A stretch of 59,986 nt of DNA from Psychrobacter sp. (lineage in GTDB: Bacteria > Pseudomonadota > Gammaproteobacteria > Pseudomonadales > Moraxellaceae): assembly GCF_030454045.1 (NCBI RefSeq), contig NZ_JAKDJE010000010.1, positions 1-59,986 of the forward strand. Direction: 5' to 3'. The notes beneath the pieces are model-generated. The model had not been told where the DNA came from and made no database searches. It saw only the letters and a list, made by a program, of their open reading frames with translations. Below, piece by piece: positions 27,760 through 36,429 of this stretch; within the stretch, counting starts at the first letter, position 1; each line of letters starts with the position of its first letter. The position numbers and the translations under genes are program-made.

Positions 27760-28650
27760 ATGTCATTATTTCAGCCTTTACCCCATTATAAAATATCGAG
27801 CCGTGATAAAACGTTGGATTTGTCGCAGCCGCATGTCATGGGTATTCTTAACGTGACGCCAGATTCATTCTCAGATGGTGGACAGTTTAATGCAATAGAG
27901 AGTGCCGTTGCTCATTGTCAGCAGATGATGGATAACGGTGCAACGATTATTGATATTGGCGGCGAATCTACCCGTCCTAATGCAGATACTGTCGCGACTG
28001 CTGAAGAGATGCAGCGCGTGGTACCAGTTGTACAAGCCATTCGTCAGTATTTTGGCAACGATGTGTGGTTATCTATTGATACCAGTAATCCGGAGGTTAT
28101 GCAGACAGCGTTTGATGCGGGTGCGGATATTTGGAACGATGTCAGAGCACTAAAACGTAGAGGTGCGGCAGCGCTAGCCGCTACCCTTGATATCCCTGTC
28201 ATGCTGATGCATATGCGCGGTGAGCCAACGACGATGAATAGTCTGGCACAGTACGACGATGTGGTTCAGGAAGTGAGCACAGAGCTGAGTACACGAATCG
28301 AAGAGGTAACACAGCTTGGCGTCAAGCACGAAAAAATCATTATCGATCCAGGCTTTGGTTTTGCTAAAAACTATGAGCATCATTGTGCTTTATTAAGTCA
28401 GTTGGATAGCCTACAGGCATTGGGCTTACCCATGATGTTTGGTATTTCACGTAAGCGCTTTTTAGCAGAAGTATTGACCAATAGCGGTGTCAAAGCAGTG
28501 CAGACCACTCAAGCGACAGAACGAGATGCAGTGGGGACTGCTGCTGGGATATTTGCGTTGCAACAAGGCGCGAGCATTATTCGCACGCACAATGTCGCGA
28601 TGATGCAACAAGCAGTGGCATTATGGCATCAACTATCCGCCTGTCACTAA
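27760..28650 (+). CDS. folP: Dihydropteroate synthase
   Basis: A 296-residue TIM-barrel enzyme joining 6-hydroxymethyl-dihydropterin-PP with p-aminobenzoate, the sulfonamide target. Both family signatures are present: GILNVTPDSFSDGG near residue 29 and GGESTRPN near residue 69. Later motifs are ISIDTSNPEV-like (LSIDTSNPEV), MHMRGEPTTM and IIDPGFGFAK. The ATG at 27760 is preferred to a TTG two codons earlier. Position after ftsH is conserved in gammaproteobacteria; glmM, often next, is absent here, with sdhE following instead. Confidence 0.97.
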   Translation: MSLFQPLPHYKISSRDKTLDLSQPHVMGILNVTPDSFSDGGQFNAIESAVAHCQQMMDNGATIIDIGGESTRPNADTVATAEEMQRVVPVVQAIRQYFGNDVWLSIDTSNPEVMQTAFDAGADIWNDVRALKRRGAAALAATLDIPVMLMHMRGEPTTMNSLAQYDDVVQEVSTELSTRIEEVTQLGVKHEKIIIDPGFGFAKNYEHHCALLSQLDSLQALGLPMMFGISRKRFLAEVLTNSGVKAVQTTQATERDAVGTAAGIFALQQGASIIRTHNVAMMQQAVALWHQLSACH

Positions 28651-28686
28651 CATCATATTAACCAACATTTAAACAAGAGTATTTCT

Positions 28687-28968
28687 ATGACGAATATCCC
28701 TCAGCCAGAACCGACAAATGAACAACGCCGTATCATTTATCAAGCCCGTCGCGGTTTGAAAGAGCTGGATTTTTATATTGATCCTTATGTCAAAGAGCGA
28801 TATCTGATAGCAGATCCAACAGAGCAAGAGACATTTGCTCAGATGCTCACGCATGAAGACCCTGATTTATTGGATTATTTTACCAATCAAAATCGTCCAG
28901 CAGAGGATGATATATGGGCACTCGTTAATAAAATAAAAACATGGCGACACACCAAAGACTTGGTTTAG
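28687..28968 (+). CDS. sdhE: FAD assembly factor SdhE
   Basis: A 93-residue protein of the SdhE/YgfY (CptB) family needed for covalent flavinylation of succinate dehydrogenase. The characteristic RRGLKELD motif (family RGxxE) lies near residues 21-28, and DPDLLDYF is conserved too. Only 36 bp follow folP, so the two may be cotranscribed. The next gene is a YgfX-like membrane protein, reproducing the conserved sdhE-ygfX pair. Confidence 0.92.
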   Translation: MTNIPQPEPTNEQRRIIYQARRGLKELDFYIDPYVKERYLIADPTEQETFAQMLTHEDPDLLDYFTNQNRPAEDDIWALVNKIKTWRHTKDLV

Positions 28969-29020
28969 AGGCTTTGTATTTGATAGGTACAATACTGATG
29001 ATTTCTCATGGCGCGCCCAT

Positions 29021-29470
29021 ATGACCCTAGCAACGGCACTGCGCATTGATACAGTTATTCATTCTACCAGTCGGCTACGCTGTCTGCTCTATGTGGGTTT
29101 AACTGCGATCATGATTGTCTTAGCGTGGCTTGCGGCTTTGGCATGGTGGCAATATTTGCTGATTTTGACTGTCTCGCTAGCCATTGCTGGCTATTTATTT
29201 CTGACACGTTTGACACTACGACATCTGAGTCAGCCGCCACTTGATCAACGTATGGATAAACAGTGGCAGTTGTTGATTCAGACAAGTCGAGGTGATGAGC
29301 TGTGGCAAGCACAGCTACTCTCTACACATTACTATCAATGGGCGATAAATCTTGAGTTCAACATAGTAGAGCCTTATCAGCGCCCTCTATCTATCACCAT
29401 ATTTCGTGATCAAGTAAGCCCAGAGAAATGGCGAACGCTTAGTGTTTTAGCCAATATTAATAAGGATTAA
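29021..29470 (+). CDS. YgfX (CptA)-like membrane protein
   Basis: A 149-residue protein with a two-helix hairpin near residues 20-62 and a C-terminal cytoplasmic domain containing DKQWQLL, GDELWQAQLL and ITIFRDQVSPEKWRTLSVL. The last stretch matches the family pattern of E. coli YgfX. YgfX was described as the toxin partner of SdhE (CptB), acting on FtsZ and MreB, though that role is debated. Similarity is moderate; the call leans on adjacency to sdhE. Confidence 0.75.
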   Translation: MTLATALRIDTVIHSTSRLRCLLYVGLTAIMIVLAWLAALAWWQYLLILTVSLAIAGYLFLTRLTLRHLSQPPLDQRMDKQWQLLIQTSRGDELWQAQLLSTHYYQWAINLEFNIVEPYQRPLSITIFRDQVSPEKWRTLSVLANINKD

Positions 29471-29730
29471 ACAGAAACAGGGTAAAATATACTGATTGAT
29501 ATTCACGTTTCTATTTAGTCTTACTCATCTGTTATAGGCTTACGAATGCCTACATGTCATAACAAAATACCTATCTTGGTCTCCAAAGAGTTTTGTTATA
29601 TTGAAACTCACGAATAAAGTATATGAACCAACTGCATTGTACTTCCAGTTTATGCCATGAAAAACCAGTATGGACAACGGTAGGCAGTCAGCTTGTATCA
29701 TAAATAATATGACGATAAGAGGAAGAGATC

Positions 29731-30444
29731 ATGAGTTTATTAGGGAATTTAGTGAGCCAAGTGGCCCGTAGTGCGATGAATCCAGAGGATGCTCAACGCC
29801 ATCCAGTGAATCAGCGTATCAATCCACGTCGTACAGGTGGCTTAGGGGATATACTAGGCAGTGTGTTAGGCGGCAGCAACCAGACAGGTGGATACAATCC
29901 TCAGCAGTATGATCGCAAACCTGACAATGGCTTTGGTTTGGATGATATCATTGGTGGTCTGGCTGGTGGTAATCAGCGTGGTAGCGTCAGCTCAGGTGCT
30001 GGTGGACTGGGCGATATTTTAGGCAGTGTATTAGGGGGTCAGCGTAGCAATAGTGGTTTTGGCGGTAAGGGGATGCTTATCGCTGTCCTTATGCCAATGG
30101 TATTGAGCTGGATTAAGCGTAATGGCGGTATCGGTGGTGCGCTATCAAAAATCACTGGCATGGGCCATGGCGACCAAGCACGCTCTTGGATGAGTACCAA
30201 TGAAATCAATGACAATCTAGACCAAAGTGAGATAAATCAGCTGTTTGATGAGCGTGAGATTCAGCAAGTAGCAGCCAGTACAGGTGCGAATGAAACAGAA
30301 GTGCGTCAAGGCTTGGCTGAATTACTGCCCGAGGTGATGAACCAGCTAACGCCCAATGGTAATTTAGATACCGAAGCGGAGGCTAACGAAGAAATTGATC
30401 AAATCATCAGCCAGTTATCCAACCGTCTAGGCACTTTACGATAA
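29731..30444 (+). CDS. YidB-like / DUF937 protein
   Basis: A 237-residue glycine-rich protein. It contains two near-identical GGLGDILGSVLGG repeats (near residues 36-48 and 90-102) plus a variant LDDIIGGLAGG between them. The hydrophobic stretch MLIAVLMPMVLSWIKRNGGIGGAL follows (its core is LMPMVLSWIK). The C-terminal part (FDEREIQQVAASTGANETEVRQGLAELLPEVM; core IQQVAASTG and GLAELLPEV) is the YidB/DUF937 signature. Function unknown. AGGAAGAG precedes the start. Monocistronic, ending at its own terminator. Confidence 0.8.
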   Translation: MSLLGNLVSQVARSAMNPEDAQRHPVNQRINPRRTGGLGDILGSVLGGSNQTGGYNPQQYDRKPDNGFGLDDIIGGLAGGNQRGSVSSGAGGLGDILGSVLGGQRSNSGFGGKGMLIAVLMPMVLSWIKRNGGIGGALSKITGMGHGDQARSWMSTNEINDNLDQSEINQLFDEREIQQVAASTGANETEVRQGLAELLPEVMNQLTPNGNLDTEAEANEEIDQIISQLSNRLGTLR

Positions 30445-30522
30445 TGGCCCCATGCTTGTGTTATAGCTACCTTTAGCTGTGTAGTCTGCTGCTACTTACG
30501 CAGACAGCTGATAGCGGCCAAA

Positions 30523-30552
30523 AGAGCACGTTTGTATAGCGTGCTCTTTTTT
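30523..30552 (+). terminator. Terminator after the YidB-like gene
   Basis: Stem AGAGCACG/CGTGCTCT, loop about nine bases, followed by six T. Confidence 0.85.
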
Positions 30553-30671
30553 GTTGTGAGGAATTCAATAATACATGCTACATAGATATGTTAAAAATGG
30601 TGAACAAATGCGCAACGGTGCTGGTAATCTTATAAGATGAGGGTATCAGCCACTGCATAGGATATTGACGC

Positions 30672-32129
30672 ATGCCGTTTAAGCCGATCCAAGCCGCTAT
30701 TGCCATCGTCGTAGGTTTTATCATCTGGTTTGTCATTCCTGTACCGACGGGCGTCACCGCTGACGCATGGCACATGCTGGCTTTATTTATTGCCACCATC
30801 GTTGCCATTATTGGTAAAGTGCTACCCATCGGGGCGATAGCGGTCATCGCCGTGACGCTCGTGGCTTTGACGGGTGTGACCAGTGACAGCCCAAAACAAG
30901 CCATTAATGATGCGCTCTCTAGCTATTCAAGCCCGCTGATATGGTTGATTGGTATCGCAGTGATGATATCGCGCGGCCTTATCAAAACCGGTCTTGGTCG
31001 CCGCATTGCTTATTATTTTATTTCTATCTTTGGCAAAAAAACCATCGGAGTCGCGTACTCATTGACGGCGGCTGAGCTGATGATAGCGCCTATCACGCCG
31101 TCGAATACCGCGCGTGGTGGCGGTATTATTCATCCTATTATGAAATCTATTGCCCAAAGCTTTCATTCAACGCCAGAGGAAGGCACGCAAAATAAAATTG
31201 GTCGCTATCTGGCGATGGTCAATTACCACGCCAATCCGATTACCTCAGGGATGTTTATCACCGCCACCGCGCCCAACCCTTTAGTGGTAGACCTGGTAAA
31301 TAAAGCTACAGGCGGTAACATTCAGCTGTCGTGGACAACGTGGGCGGTGGCGATGTTTGTGCCGGGCATCCTGTGTTTGGTGGTGATGCCCTTGGTGATT
31401 TATCTGATCTATCCACCTGATGTCAAAGTCACGCCCGACGCTAAAGGTTTTGCAAAAGACAATTTGGCAGACATGGGTAGCATCAGCCGCCAAGAAAAAA
31501 TCATGCTCGGTGTGTTTGGCCTGATGCTACTACTCTGGGCCAATATCCCGGCGCTGCTATTGGGTGAGCAATACAGCGTCGATGCCACTACGACAGCTTT
31601 TATCGGTCTGACGACTTTGATATTGACTGGGGTGCTAACGTGGGAGGATATTCTCAAAGAAAAATCTGCTTGGGATACCATCATCTGGTTTGGTGCCTTG
31701 ATTATGATGGCCGCTTATCTGAATGAGCTTGGCTTGATTCGCTGGTTTTCTGACAATATCGAAGCGATGATTGGTACGACGGGTCTGGGCTGGGTAGGTG
31801 CCGTGGCGATTTTGACGCTGGTGTATTTGTACATTCATTACTTTTTTGCAAGTACGACTGCGCATATCACCGCTTTATTTGCCGCCTTTTATGCCGTCGG
31901 GCTGAGCTTAGGAGCGCCGCCCATGCTATATGCGCTGATTTTGGCAGCAGCGGGCAACATTATGATGACCCTAACTCATTATGCGACCGGCACCGCCCCT
32001 GTCATCTTTAACTCAGGGTATGTGACCTTAAAAGAGTGGTGGGGCATCGGCGCTATCATGAGTGTGGTCAATCTGGTGATTTGGATAGGGGCAGGTATGA
32101 TATGGTGGAAAGTGCTTGGCTATTATTAA
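30672..32129 (+). CDS. DASS (SLC13) family anion symporter
   Basis: A 485-residue inner-membrane transporter of the divalent anion:Na+ symporter family, resembling CitT/SodiT-type dicarboxylate carriers. About twelve hydrophobic segments are visible. Diagnostic features are the SNT-type substrate motif in IAPITPSNTARGGGIIHP and the second in HYFFASTTAHITALFAAF, with THYATGTAPVIFNSGYV near the C-terminus. The substrate (citrate, tartrate, malate or similar) cannot be decided. It is convergent with recX; the stop codons lie 29 bp apart. Confidence 0.88.
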   Translation: MPFKPIQAAIAIVVGFIIWFVIPVPTGVTADAWHMLALFIATIVAIIGKVLPIGAIAVIAVTLVALTGVTSDSPKQAINDALSSYSSPLIWLIGIAVMISRGLIKTGLGRRIAYYFISIFGKKTIGVAYSLTAAELMIAPITPSNTARGGGIIHPIMKSIAQSFHSTPEEGTQNKIGRYLAMVNYHANPITSGMFITATAPNPLVVDLVNKATGGNIQLSWTTWAVAMFVPGILCLVVMPLVIYLIYPPDVKVTPDAKGFAKDNLADMGSISRQEKIMLGVFGLMLLLWANIPALLLGEQYSVDATTTAFIGLTTLILTGVLTWEDILKEKSAWDTIIWFGALIMMAAYLNELGLIRWFSDNIEAMIGTTGLGWVGAVAILTLVYLYIHYFFASTTAHITALFAAFYAVGLSLGAPPMLYALILAAAGNIMMTLTHYATGTAPVIFNSGYVTLKEWWGIGAIMSVVNLVIWIGAGMIWWKVLGYY

Positions 32130-32143
32130 TAGGTATCTGAGTG

Positions 32144-32176
32144 TTAGATGAGTCACGGTTAAAACCGCTCATCTAA
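32144..32176. terminator. Compound hairpin between the DASS gene and recX
   Basis: An outer 9-bp stem TTAGATGAG/CTCATCTAA encloses an inner CGGTT/AACCG stem, covering the end of recX. There is no long T-run, so termination strength is uncertain. It may protect mRNA 3' ends of both convergent genes. Confidence 0.5.
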
Positions 32177-33244
32177 TGTCTCAAGCGTGTAGTTGAGCGC
32201 AGCGAAACAGATATCAGTATTGAAGCCTCTATACTGCAAAAACCGTAATTGACGAGCCTTGTCTTTTGGCTCACGGGGCAATGTATTGCCGTATTTTTTG
32301 GTGCGAGCGGTCACCGCTAGCTTTAGCCAGTCAACGCCTTCGACCAGATTGTCATCACCATCTTCGACAAATTCGCTAAACTCCTCAGACTCTGCATTTG
32401 CCATATCGATCAGCTCATCGATGTTGTCTGGCATGGCTATTTTTTTTTGATAAAACGCTTGCTTGATACGCCCGCGTCCCCGACCTTTACGGATATTCTC
32501 ACGTATCAGCATAATGGTGGTGCGGTAGTCACTTTGATAGCCTTTTTCCTCAAACTCATCAAGTAGGGCATCGATTTTTTCTGGGTCTTGTTCTTTGTCG
32601 ATTAGCTTTTGCTTGAGCTCAGCCTTGCCGTATTCGCGCCGTGACAAGTAATAGAAGGCAAGCCAACGTAGCCGGCTCTCAGCTTTGATAGCATCAATCT
32701 CTGCTTGCTTTTGTTCAGGGGTGCGCAAATAAGCTTTAAGCGCGGTTGGTATATTATCGTTTTGGTTTTCTACTTCACTATCATCAAATGATGAACGTTC
32801 ACTTCCGCATTCTGATTGCTCAAACGAGGGGGCATAGTTGTCGTTTTCAGCTACGTCATTCTCTGCATCACCACTATGTACGCTGTTCTTGACCTCGGCC
32901 AGCATCTCTTTGATACTTTGCGCCTTTGGTGGCTGATACGCAGGTGCGTCGTTAGGCTCAGGGCTAAAGCTCGCGGCTGGATGAAAGCGCTTTTTACGTT
33001 TTTTGGATTTAGAGTTTTTTTTTATCTTAGCAGAAGATTCTTCAAAGTATGATGTATCAACAGTAGGCTCACTAGTGCTTGAATGATCTTGATCTGGGTC
33101 TTTAGAAAGCTTGCTAGATTTACCTGATTTGTTAGATGTGTTTTGATAGGAGTGTTTAGTAGGTTTTTTTCGTTTGCTATCAACAGAACTAGCTGAGCCG
33201 GTTTTCGACTCAGCTAAGATTTCAGCCAATGTTTTAATTTTCAT
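32159..33244 (-). CDS. recX: RecX regulatory protein with long N-terminal extension
   Basis: A modulator that limits RecA filament growth. The RecX helical-repeat domain begins near residue 187 (ESRLRWLAFYYLSRREYGKAELKQKL, core YYLSRREYGKAEL) and includes LLDEFEEKGYQSDYR, RENIRKGRGRGRIKQAF and the last repeat KARQLRFLQYRGFNTDICFAAL (core FLQYRGF). Typical RecX is about 150 residues; this one has 361, with the first 180 being Ser/Lys/Asp-rich and probably disordered, containing a KKNSKSKKRKKRF basic patch. It lies 52 bp after recA and is likely cotranscribed. Confidence 0.88.
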   Translation of the reverse strand: MKIKTLAEILAESKTGSASSVDSKRKKPTKHSYQNTSNKSGKSSKLSKDPDQDHSSTSEPTVDTSYFEESSAKIKKNSKSKKRKKRFHPAASFSPEPNDAPAYQPPKAQSIKEMLAEVKNSVHSGDAENDVAENDNYAPSFEQSECGSERSSFDDSEVENQNDNIPTALKAYLRTPEQKQAEIDAIKAESRLRWLAFYYLSRREYGKAELKQKLIDKEQDPEKIDALLDEFEEKGYQSDYRTTIMLIRENIRKGRGRGRIKQAFYQKKIAMPDNIDELIDMANAESEEFSEFVEDGDDNLVEGVDWLKLAVTARTKKYGNTLPREPKDKARQLRFLQYRGFNTDICFAALNYTLETLDERF

Positions 33245-33296
33245 AATAAGTCATGATTATTTATAGCGGTCAATGATAATGGTTACTAGTGAACCA

Positions 33297-34349
33297 TTAT
33301 TGTACAGAGTCAGGTGCCAGTTCTGCATCGTCAGTTTCAGGCGCTTTGCTATCTTTTTTCTTACCAAGCTTTTCATCACGAATTTTGTCTTCGATCTCTT
33401 TGGCGATAGCAGGGTTTTCTTTTAAGAAAAGCACAGAGTTGGCTTTACCTTGACCGATTTTTTCATCGCCATAGCTGTACCAAGAGCCAGCCTTGCCAAC
33501 GGCACCAATCTCGACACCCAAGTCAATCACTTCGGCCAAGTGGTTGGTACCTTCGCCATAAGTAATCTCAAACTCAGCTTGGCGGAACGGCGGTGCCATT
33601 TTGTTCTTGATGACTTTAACGCGAGTTTGATTACCGATGATGTCATCGCCATTTTTGACCGCACCAATGCGGCGAATGTCCATACGTACAGAGGCGTAAA
33701 ACTTAAGGGCATTACCACCAGTTGTAGTCTCTGGGCTACCAAACATAACACCAATTTTCATACGGATTTGGTTAATAAACACAACCATACAATTAGAGCG
33801 TTTAGCATTACCAGTAATCTTACGTAGCGCTTGGCTCATCAGACGCGCTTGTAGACCCATATGTGAGTCACCCATCTCGCCTTCAATTTCTGCACGCGGA
33901 GTCAAAGCTGCGACCGAGTCGATAACGATCATATCGATTGCGCCTGAACGCACGAGCATGTCAGTAATTTCAAGCGCTTGCTCACCGTTATCAGGCTGCG
34001 ACAGTAGTAAATCGTCGGTATTGACGCCTAGCTTGCGTGCATACACAGGGTCAAGCGCATGCTCAGCATCGATAAACGCACAGGTGCCCCCTTGTTTTTG
34101 ACACTCTGCAATGGCTTGCAAGGTCATTGTGGTTTTACCTGAGCTCTCAGGGCCATAGATCTCGATGATACGACCTTTTGGCAATCCACCAATACCAAGC
34201 GCGATATCTAGACCAAGAGAACCTGTTGAAACCACATCGGCATCAAGAATGGCTGAATCATCACCCAGATGCATGATGGTATTTTTACCAAACTGCTTTT
34301 CAATTTGACCTAATGCCGCTTTTAGGGCTTTGGCTTTATTGTCGTCCAT
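33297..34349 (-). CDS. recA: Recombinase RecA
   Basis: A 350-residue DNA strand-exchange ATPase. The Walker A is GPESSGKTT near residue 67, Walker B is MIVIDSVAAL, and loop L2 appears in the MFGSPETTTGGNALKFYAS region (core TTTGGNALKFY). The acidic C-terminus ends DDAELAPDSVQ. The start at 34349 follows AGGAAT, giving MDDNKAKALKAALGQIEKQF; the in-frame extension to 34454 is not conserved. An inverted repeat with a candidate promoter lies about 85-125 bp upstream. recX follows. Confidence 0.98.
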   Translation of the reverse strand: MDDNKAKALKAALGQIEKQFGKNTIMHLGDDSAILDADVVSTGSLGLDIALGIGGLPKGRIIEIYGPESSGKTTMTLQAIAECQKQGGTCAFIDAEHALDPVYARKLGVNTDDLLLSQPDNGEQALEITDMLVRSGAIDMIVIDSVAALTPRAEIEGEMGDSHMGLQARLMSQALRKITGNAKRSNCMVVFINQIRMKIGVMFGSPETTTGGNALKFYASVRMDIRRIGAVKNGDDIIGNQTRVKVIKNKMAPPFRQAEFEITYGEGTNHLAEVIDLGVEIGAVGKAGSWYSYGDEKIGQGKANSVLFLKENPAIAKEIEDKIRDEKLGKKKDSKAPETDDAELAPDSVQ

Positions 34350-34433
34350 ACTGGATTCCTTTTTTGATAATTGATTTGGCGCTATAGATAAAAGATTTAT
34401 ACGTCTAAGAGTGATAACTGGTGCATACTGAGC

Positions 34434-34476
34434 AGCGCTAATAAGACAAATCATATAGCTATTAGCGCTCTGACAA
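34434..34476 (-). promoter_or_regulatory. Candidate recA promoter overlapped by an inverted repeat
   Basis: On the minus strand a -35-like TTGTCA (34471-34476) and -10-like TATGAT (34450-34455) are 15 bp apart. They are overlapped by a perfect 9-bp inverted repeat, AGCGCTAAT and ATTAGCGCT, at 34434-34442 and 34461-34469 with an 18-bp spacer. One half-site lies between -35 and -10 and the other just downstream of -10, as expected of a repressor operator. No classical LexA box (CTGT-N8-ACAG) was found nearby. Operator function is inferred. Confidence 0.45.
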
Positions 34477-34773
34477 CTGGCTTAAATACACAGGTTGTCA
34501 TATAACTGCTATCAGTAGTAATATCGAGATATCGCTCTACTATACAGTAAAATTAAATAACGAGAGAAGTAAAAATAAGTTCATAATCAATTACAGTTAC
34601 AATAGCTTTTGAGTCGGATATTAACGACTAATAGCTATCTGAATCTCTGTAGTGCTATTGATTTGATAAAGTAATTATAACAAAATCCAAGCGCTATATT
34701 GAGTCTTGGACGATGCTAAACGACACTGAATGTCGTACAATATAAGAGTGAGGATTCGTGAAGATAGCCATCT

Positions 34774-34793
34774 GTTCAAATGTATTTTTGAAC
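34774..34793. promoter_or_regulatory. 20-bp palindrome GTTCAAA-N6-TTTGAAC
   Basis: A perfect 7-bp inverted repeat with spacer TGTATT, about 425 bp upstream of recA. It could be an operator or small hairpin. The TTCAAA/TTTGAA half-sites loosely recall the AT-rich palindromes used by UmuD-like repressors in Acinetobacter, but this comparison is from memory. Confidence 0.35.
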
Positions 34794-34828
34794 CTGATAA
34801 GTGCCTTATTTGTCAATAGAATTATGAG

Positions 34829-35056
34829 TTGTCCACAACAAAAGATAGAATAATTTTTATCGATTGTGAAACATCCAAAACAACTGAATTATTTTAAAAA
34901 ATATTTAAAATAATTTCTTGTGTCGATTTATTTTAATTAAGTTATTGTTTTTAAAGGTTTTTAAAATTGTACAAAAAATGAACGATTTTATCTTAACCTT
35001 TAAGTTACCTAGGCACATGGTTGTCAAGTGGTCACTTATACACAGGGTTATCCACA
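34829..35056. other. DnaA-box cluster with AT-rich stretch
   Basis: TTATACACA (35036-35044) and TTATCCACA (35048-35056) both fit the DnaA consensus TTATNCACA and are spaced 12 bp start to start. TTGTCCACA (34829-34837) is a one-mismatch copy. Between them lies a very AT-rich stretch with an 11-bp inverted repeat (34888-34914). This resembles a small DnaA-binding locus; replication origin function is not established. Confidence 0.55.
34888..34914. repeat. AT-only inverted repeat
   Basis: Arms ATTATTTTAAA and TTTAAAATAAT with a 5-base A/T spacer. It is composed only of A and T and lies in the DnaA-box region, so it could serve as an easily melted segment or be a chance product of AT richness. 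Confidence 0.6.
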
Positions 35057-35330
35057 GCTTATGGGGAGAACTCTCGAAGCCCTTATAGCATCTATGTTTG
35101 CGTGGGACGTTATTATATCTGATTTGACGAATATTGATTGCTTGAAAAGAGAAGAGGCGATTTTTTACCAAAAAATATCATGGTTGGCGCTATGTTTCAC
35201 ATAATAACCATTTATAGTTTTTCGCGATTATCATATTACAGGCCTTTAAAGTCAGGTTTGTGACGTAATCAAAGCGCCTAACAAATCGTTAAACATATTT
35301 ATAGGTGTTATGGCAAGCTTATAGACAAGC

Positions 35331-35364
35331 ATAAAAAAGCGGCCAATTGGTTAGCCGCTTTTTT
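35331..35364 (-). terminator. Terminator after trmB
   Basis: Stem AAAAAAGCGGC/GCCGCTTTTTT with a 10-nt loop, 28 bp beyond the trmB stop on the minus strand. The A and T runs on both sides would also stop leftward or rightward read-through. Confidence 0.9.
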
Positions 35365-35392
35365 GAAATGATTACAAGTGCAATTTTACTTA

Positions 35393-36232
35393 TCAGTCTT
35401 TGATATAGATCAAATCCCACACACCGTGACCGCGATCAATACCGCGACGCTCAAACTTAGTCATTGGACGAAAGTCAGGACGGTCAGTGAAGTTGCCTGC
35501 GCCTGCTTTGTTGGTTAATCCAGCAAACCCATCCAAAACTTCAACCATCCAAAATGCATAATGCTCCCAATCCGTGGCTGTATGAAACCAACCGCCTTTT
35601 TTTAGACTGCGGGTCACGATGGTCATACGATCAGGGCTGACGAAGCGACGTTTGTAATGACGCTTCTTTTGCCATGGATCAGGGAAGTAGAGCTGGATAC
35701 GGTCAATATGATTCTCTGGTAATTGCTTCAGCAATTGAATAGCGTCGCCATTGATAATTTTGACATTGCTCAAGTCTTGAGTGCCTGCCATGTAAGCACA
35801 TTTACCGATACCAGGCTCATGTACTTCGACGCCAACGAAGTTACGCGCGGGCTCTGCGGCTGCCATCTCAATAAATGAATCACCCAAACCAAAACCAATC
35901 TCTAAGGTCAGCGGTGCGTCAGAACCATTCGGGCTATCAGCGAACAGCGCTCGCAGGTCATCAATACCTGAAAGGTCGCCATCGCCGAAACTGTTATTGA
36001 CCAGATACTCAGAAAACTCTGGTGCAGTCAGCGCAAGCTCAGCGTTTTTGTTCATGTGCGTGCGCCGCTTCATAAACGTATTAACGATGCGGATATGTTT
36101 GTCAGAGCTAGGTTCAATCTCTTGGCTAGCGTTTGTATCCGTATCGATAGGCGCATGAGTGTTATTAGAGGTTTGCTCATCAGTAGTATTATTACTATTG
36201 ATGGTGTCATTGATATCAGAATGTTGACTCAT
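35393..36232 (-). CDS. trmB: tRNA (guanine-N7-)-methyltransferase
   Basis: A 279-residue SAM-dependent enzyme methylating G46 in tRNA variable loops. Motifs visible are LEIGFGLGDSFIEMA near residue 102, FVGVEVHEPGIGKCA, QLYFPDPWQKKRHYKRRFV (the PDPWxKKRH signature) and the terminal FERRGIDRGHGVWDLIY (core RGHGVWDL). It is about 40 residues longer than E. coli TrmB because of a polar Asn/Thr/Asp/Glu-rich N-terminus of about 45 residues. The gene is monocistronic. Confidence 0.95.
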   Translation of the reverse strand: MSQHSDINDTINSNNTTDEQTSNNTHAPIDTDTNASQEIEPSSDKHIRIVNTFMKRRTHMNKNAELALTAPEFSEYLVNNSFGDGDLSGIDDLRALFADSPNGSDAPLTLEIGFGLGDSFIEMAAAEPARNFVGVEVHEPGIGKCAYMAGTQDLSNVKIINGDAIQLLKQLPENHIDRIQLYFPDPWQKKRHYKRRFVSPDRMTIVTRSLKKGGWFHTATDWEHYAFWMVEVLDGFAGLTNKAGAGNFTDRPDFRPMTKFERRGIDRGHGVWDLIYIKD

Positions 36233-36429
36233 AGGATTTGTAAGGCTTAATTAGGTGAGTGATGTTGGCTCATTATAAGTTAAATCCATACAACTGTGAA
36301 CGTACAATCCTATTTTAGCGCGTTTGCTGCTCAGTTCTGTCGTTTCTCTATCCTAGATATGGGTTTTAGCGTTATCATAGTGTCATCGTTAAGAGATATT
36401 TTTCCTAAGAGTCAGTAGAGCGTATTGCC

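Larger units (their letters stand above)
34350..35392. other. Gene-free AT-rich kilobase between recA and trmB
   Basis: I see no supported gene. A minus frame at 34905-35171 is basic and low-complexity and I reject it. The region contains the recA promoter area, two palindromes, an AT-rich stretch and three DnaA-box-like sites, listed separately, and ends with the trmB terminator. Confidence 0.7.

Noticed and set aside
34905..35171. Minus-strand 88-codon frame upstream of recA
   Set aside because: Basic, low-complexity composition, spans DnaA boxes and AT-rich DNA, with no family resemblance; more likely non-coding.
35180..35215. dif-like recombination site near trmB
   Set aside because: The GGCGCTATG and ACATAATAACC segments share fragments with dif but not its 11-6-11 arrangement.
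34350..35392. Main replication origin
   Set aside because: DnaA boxes are few, dnaA/dnaN are not adjacent, and flanking genes run toward rather than away from the region. I keep it only as a DnaA-binding locus.
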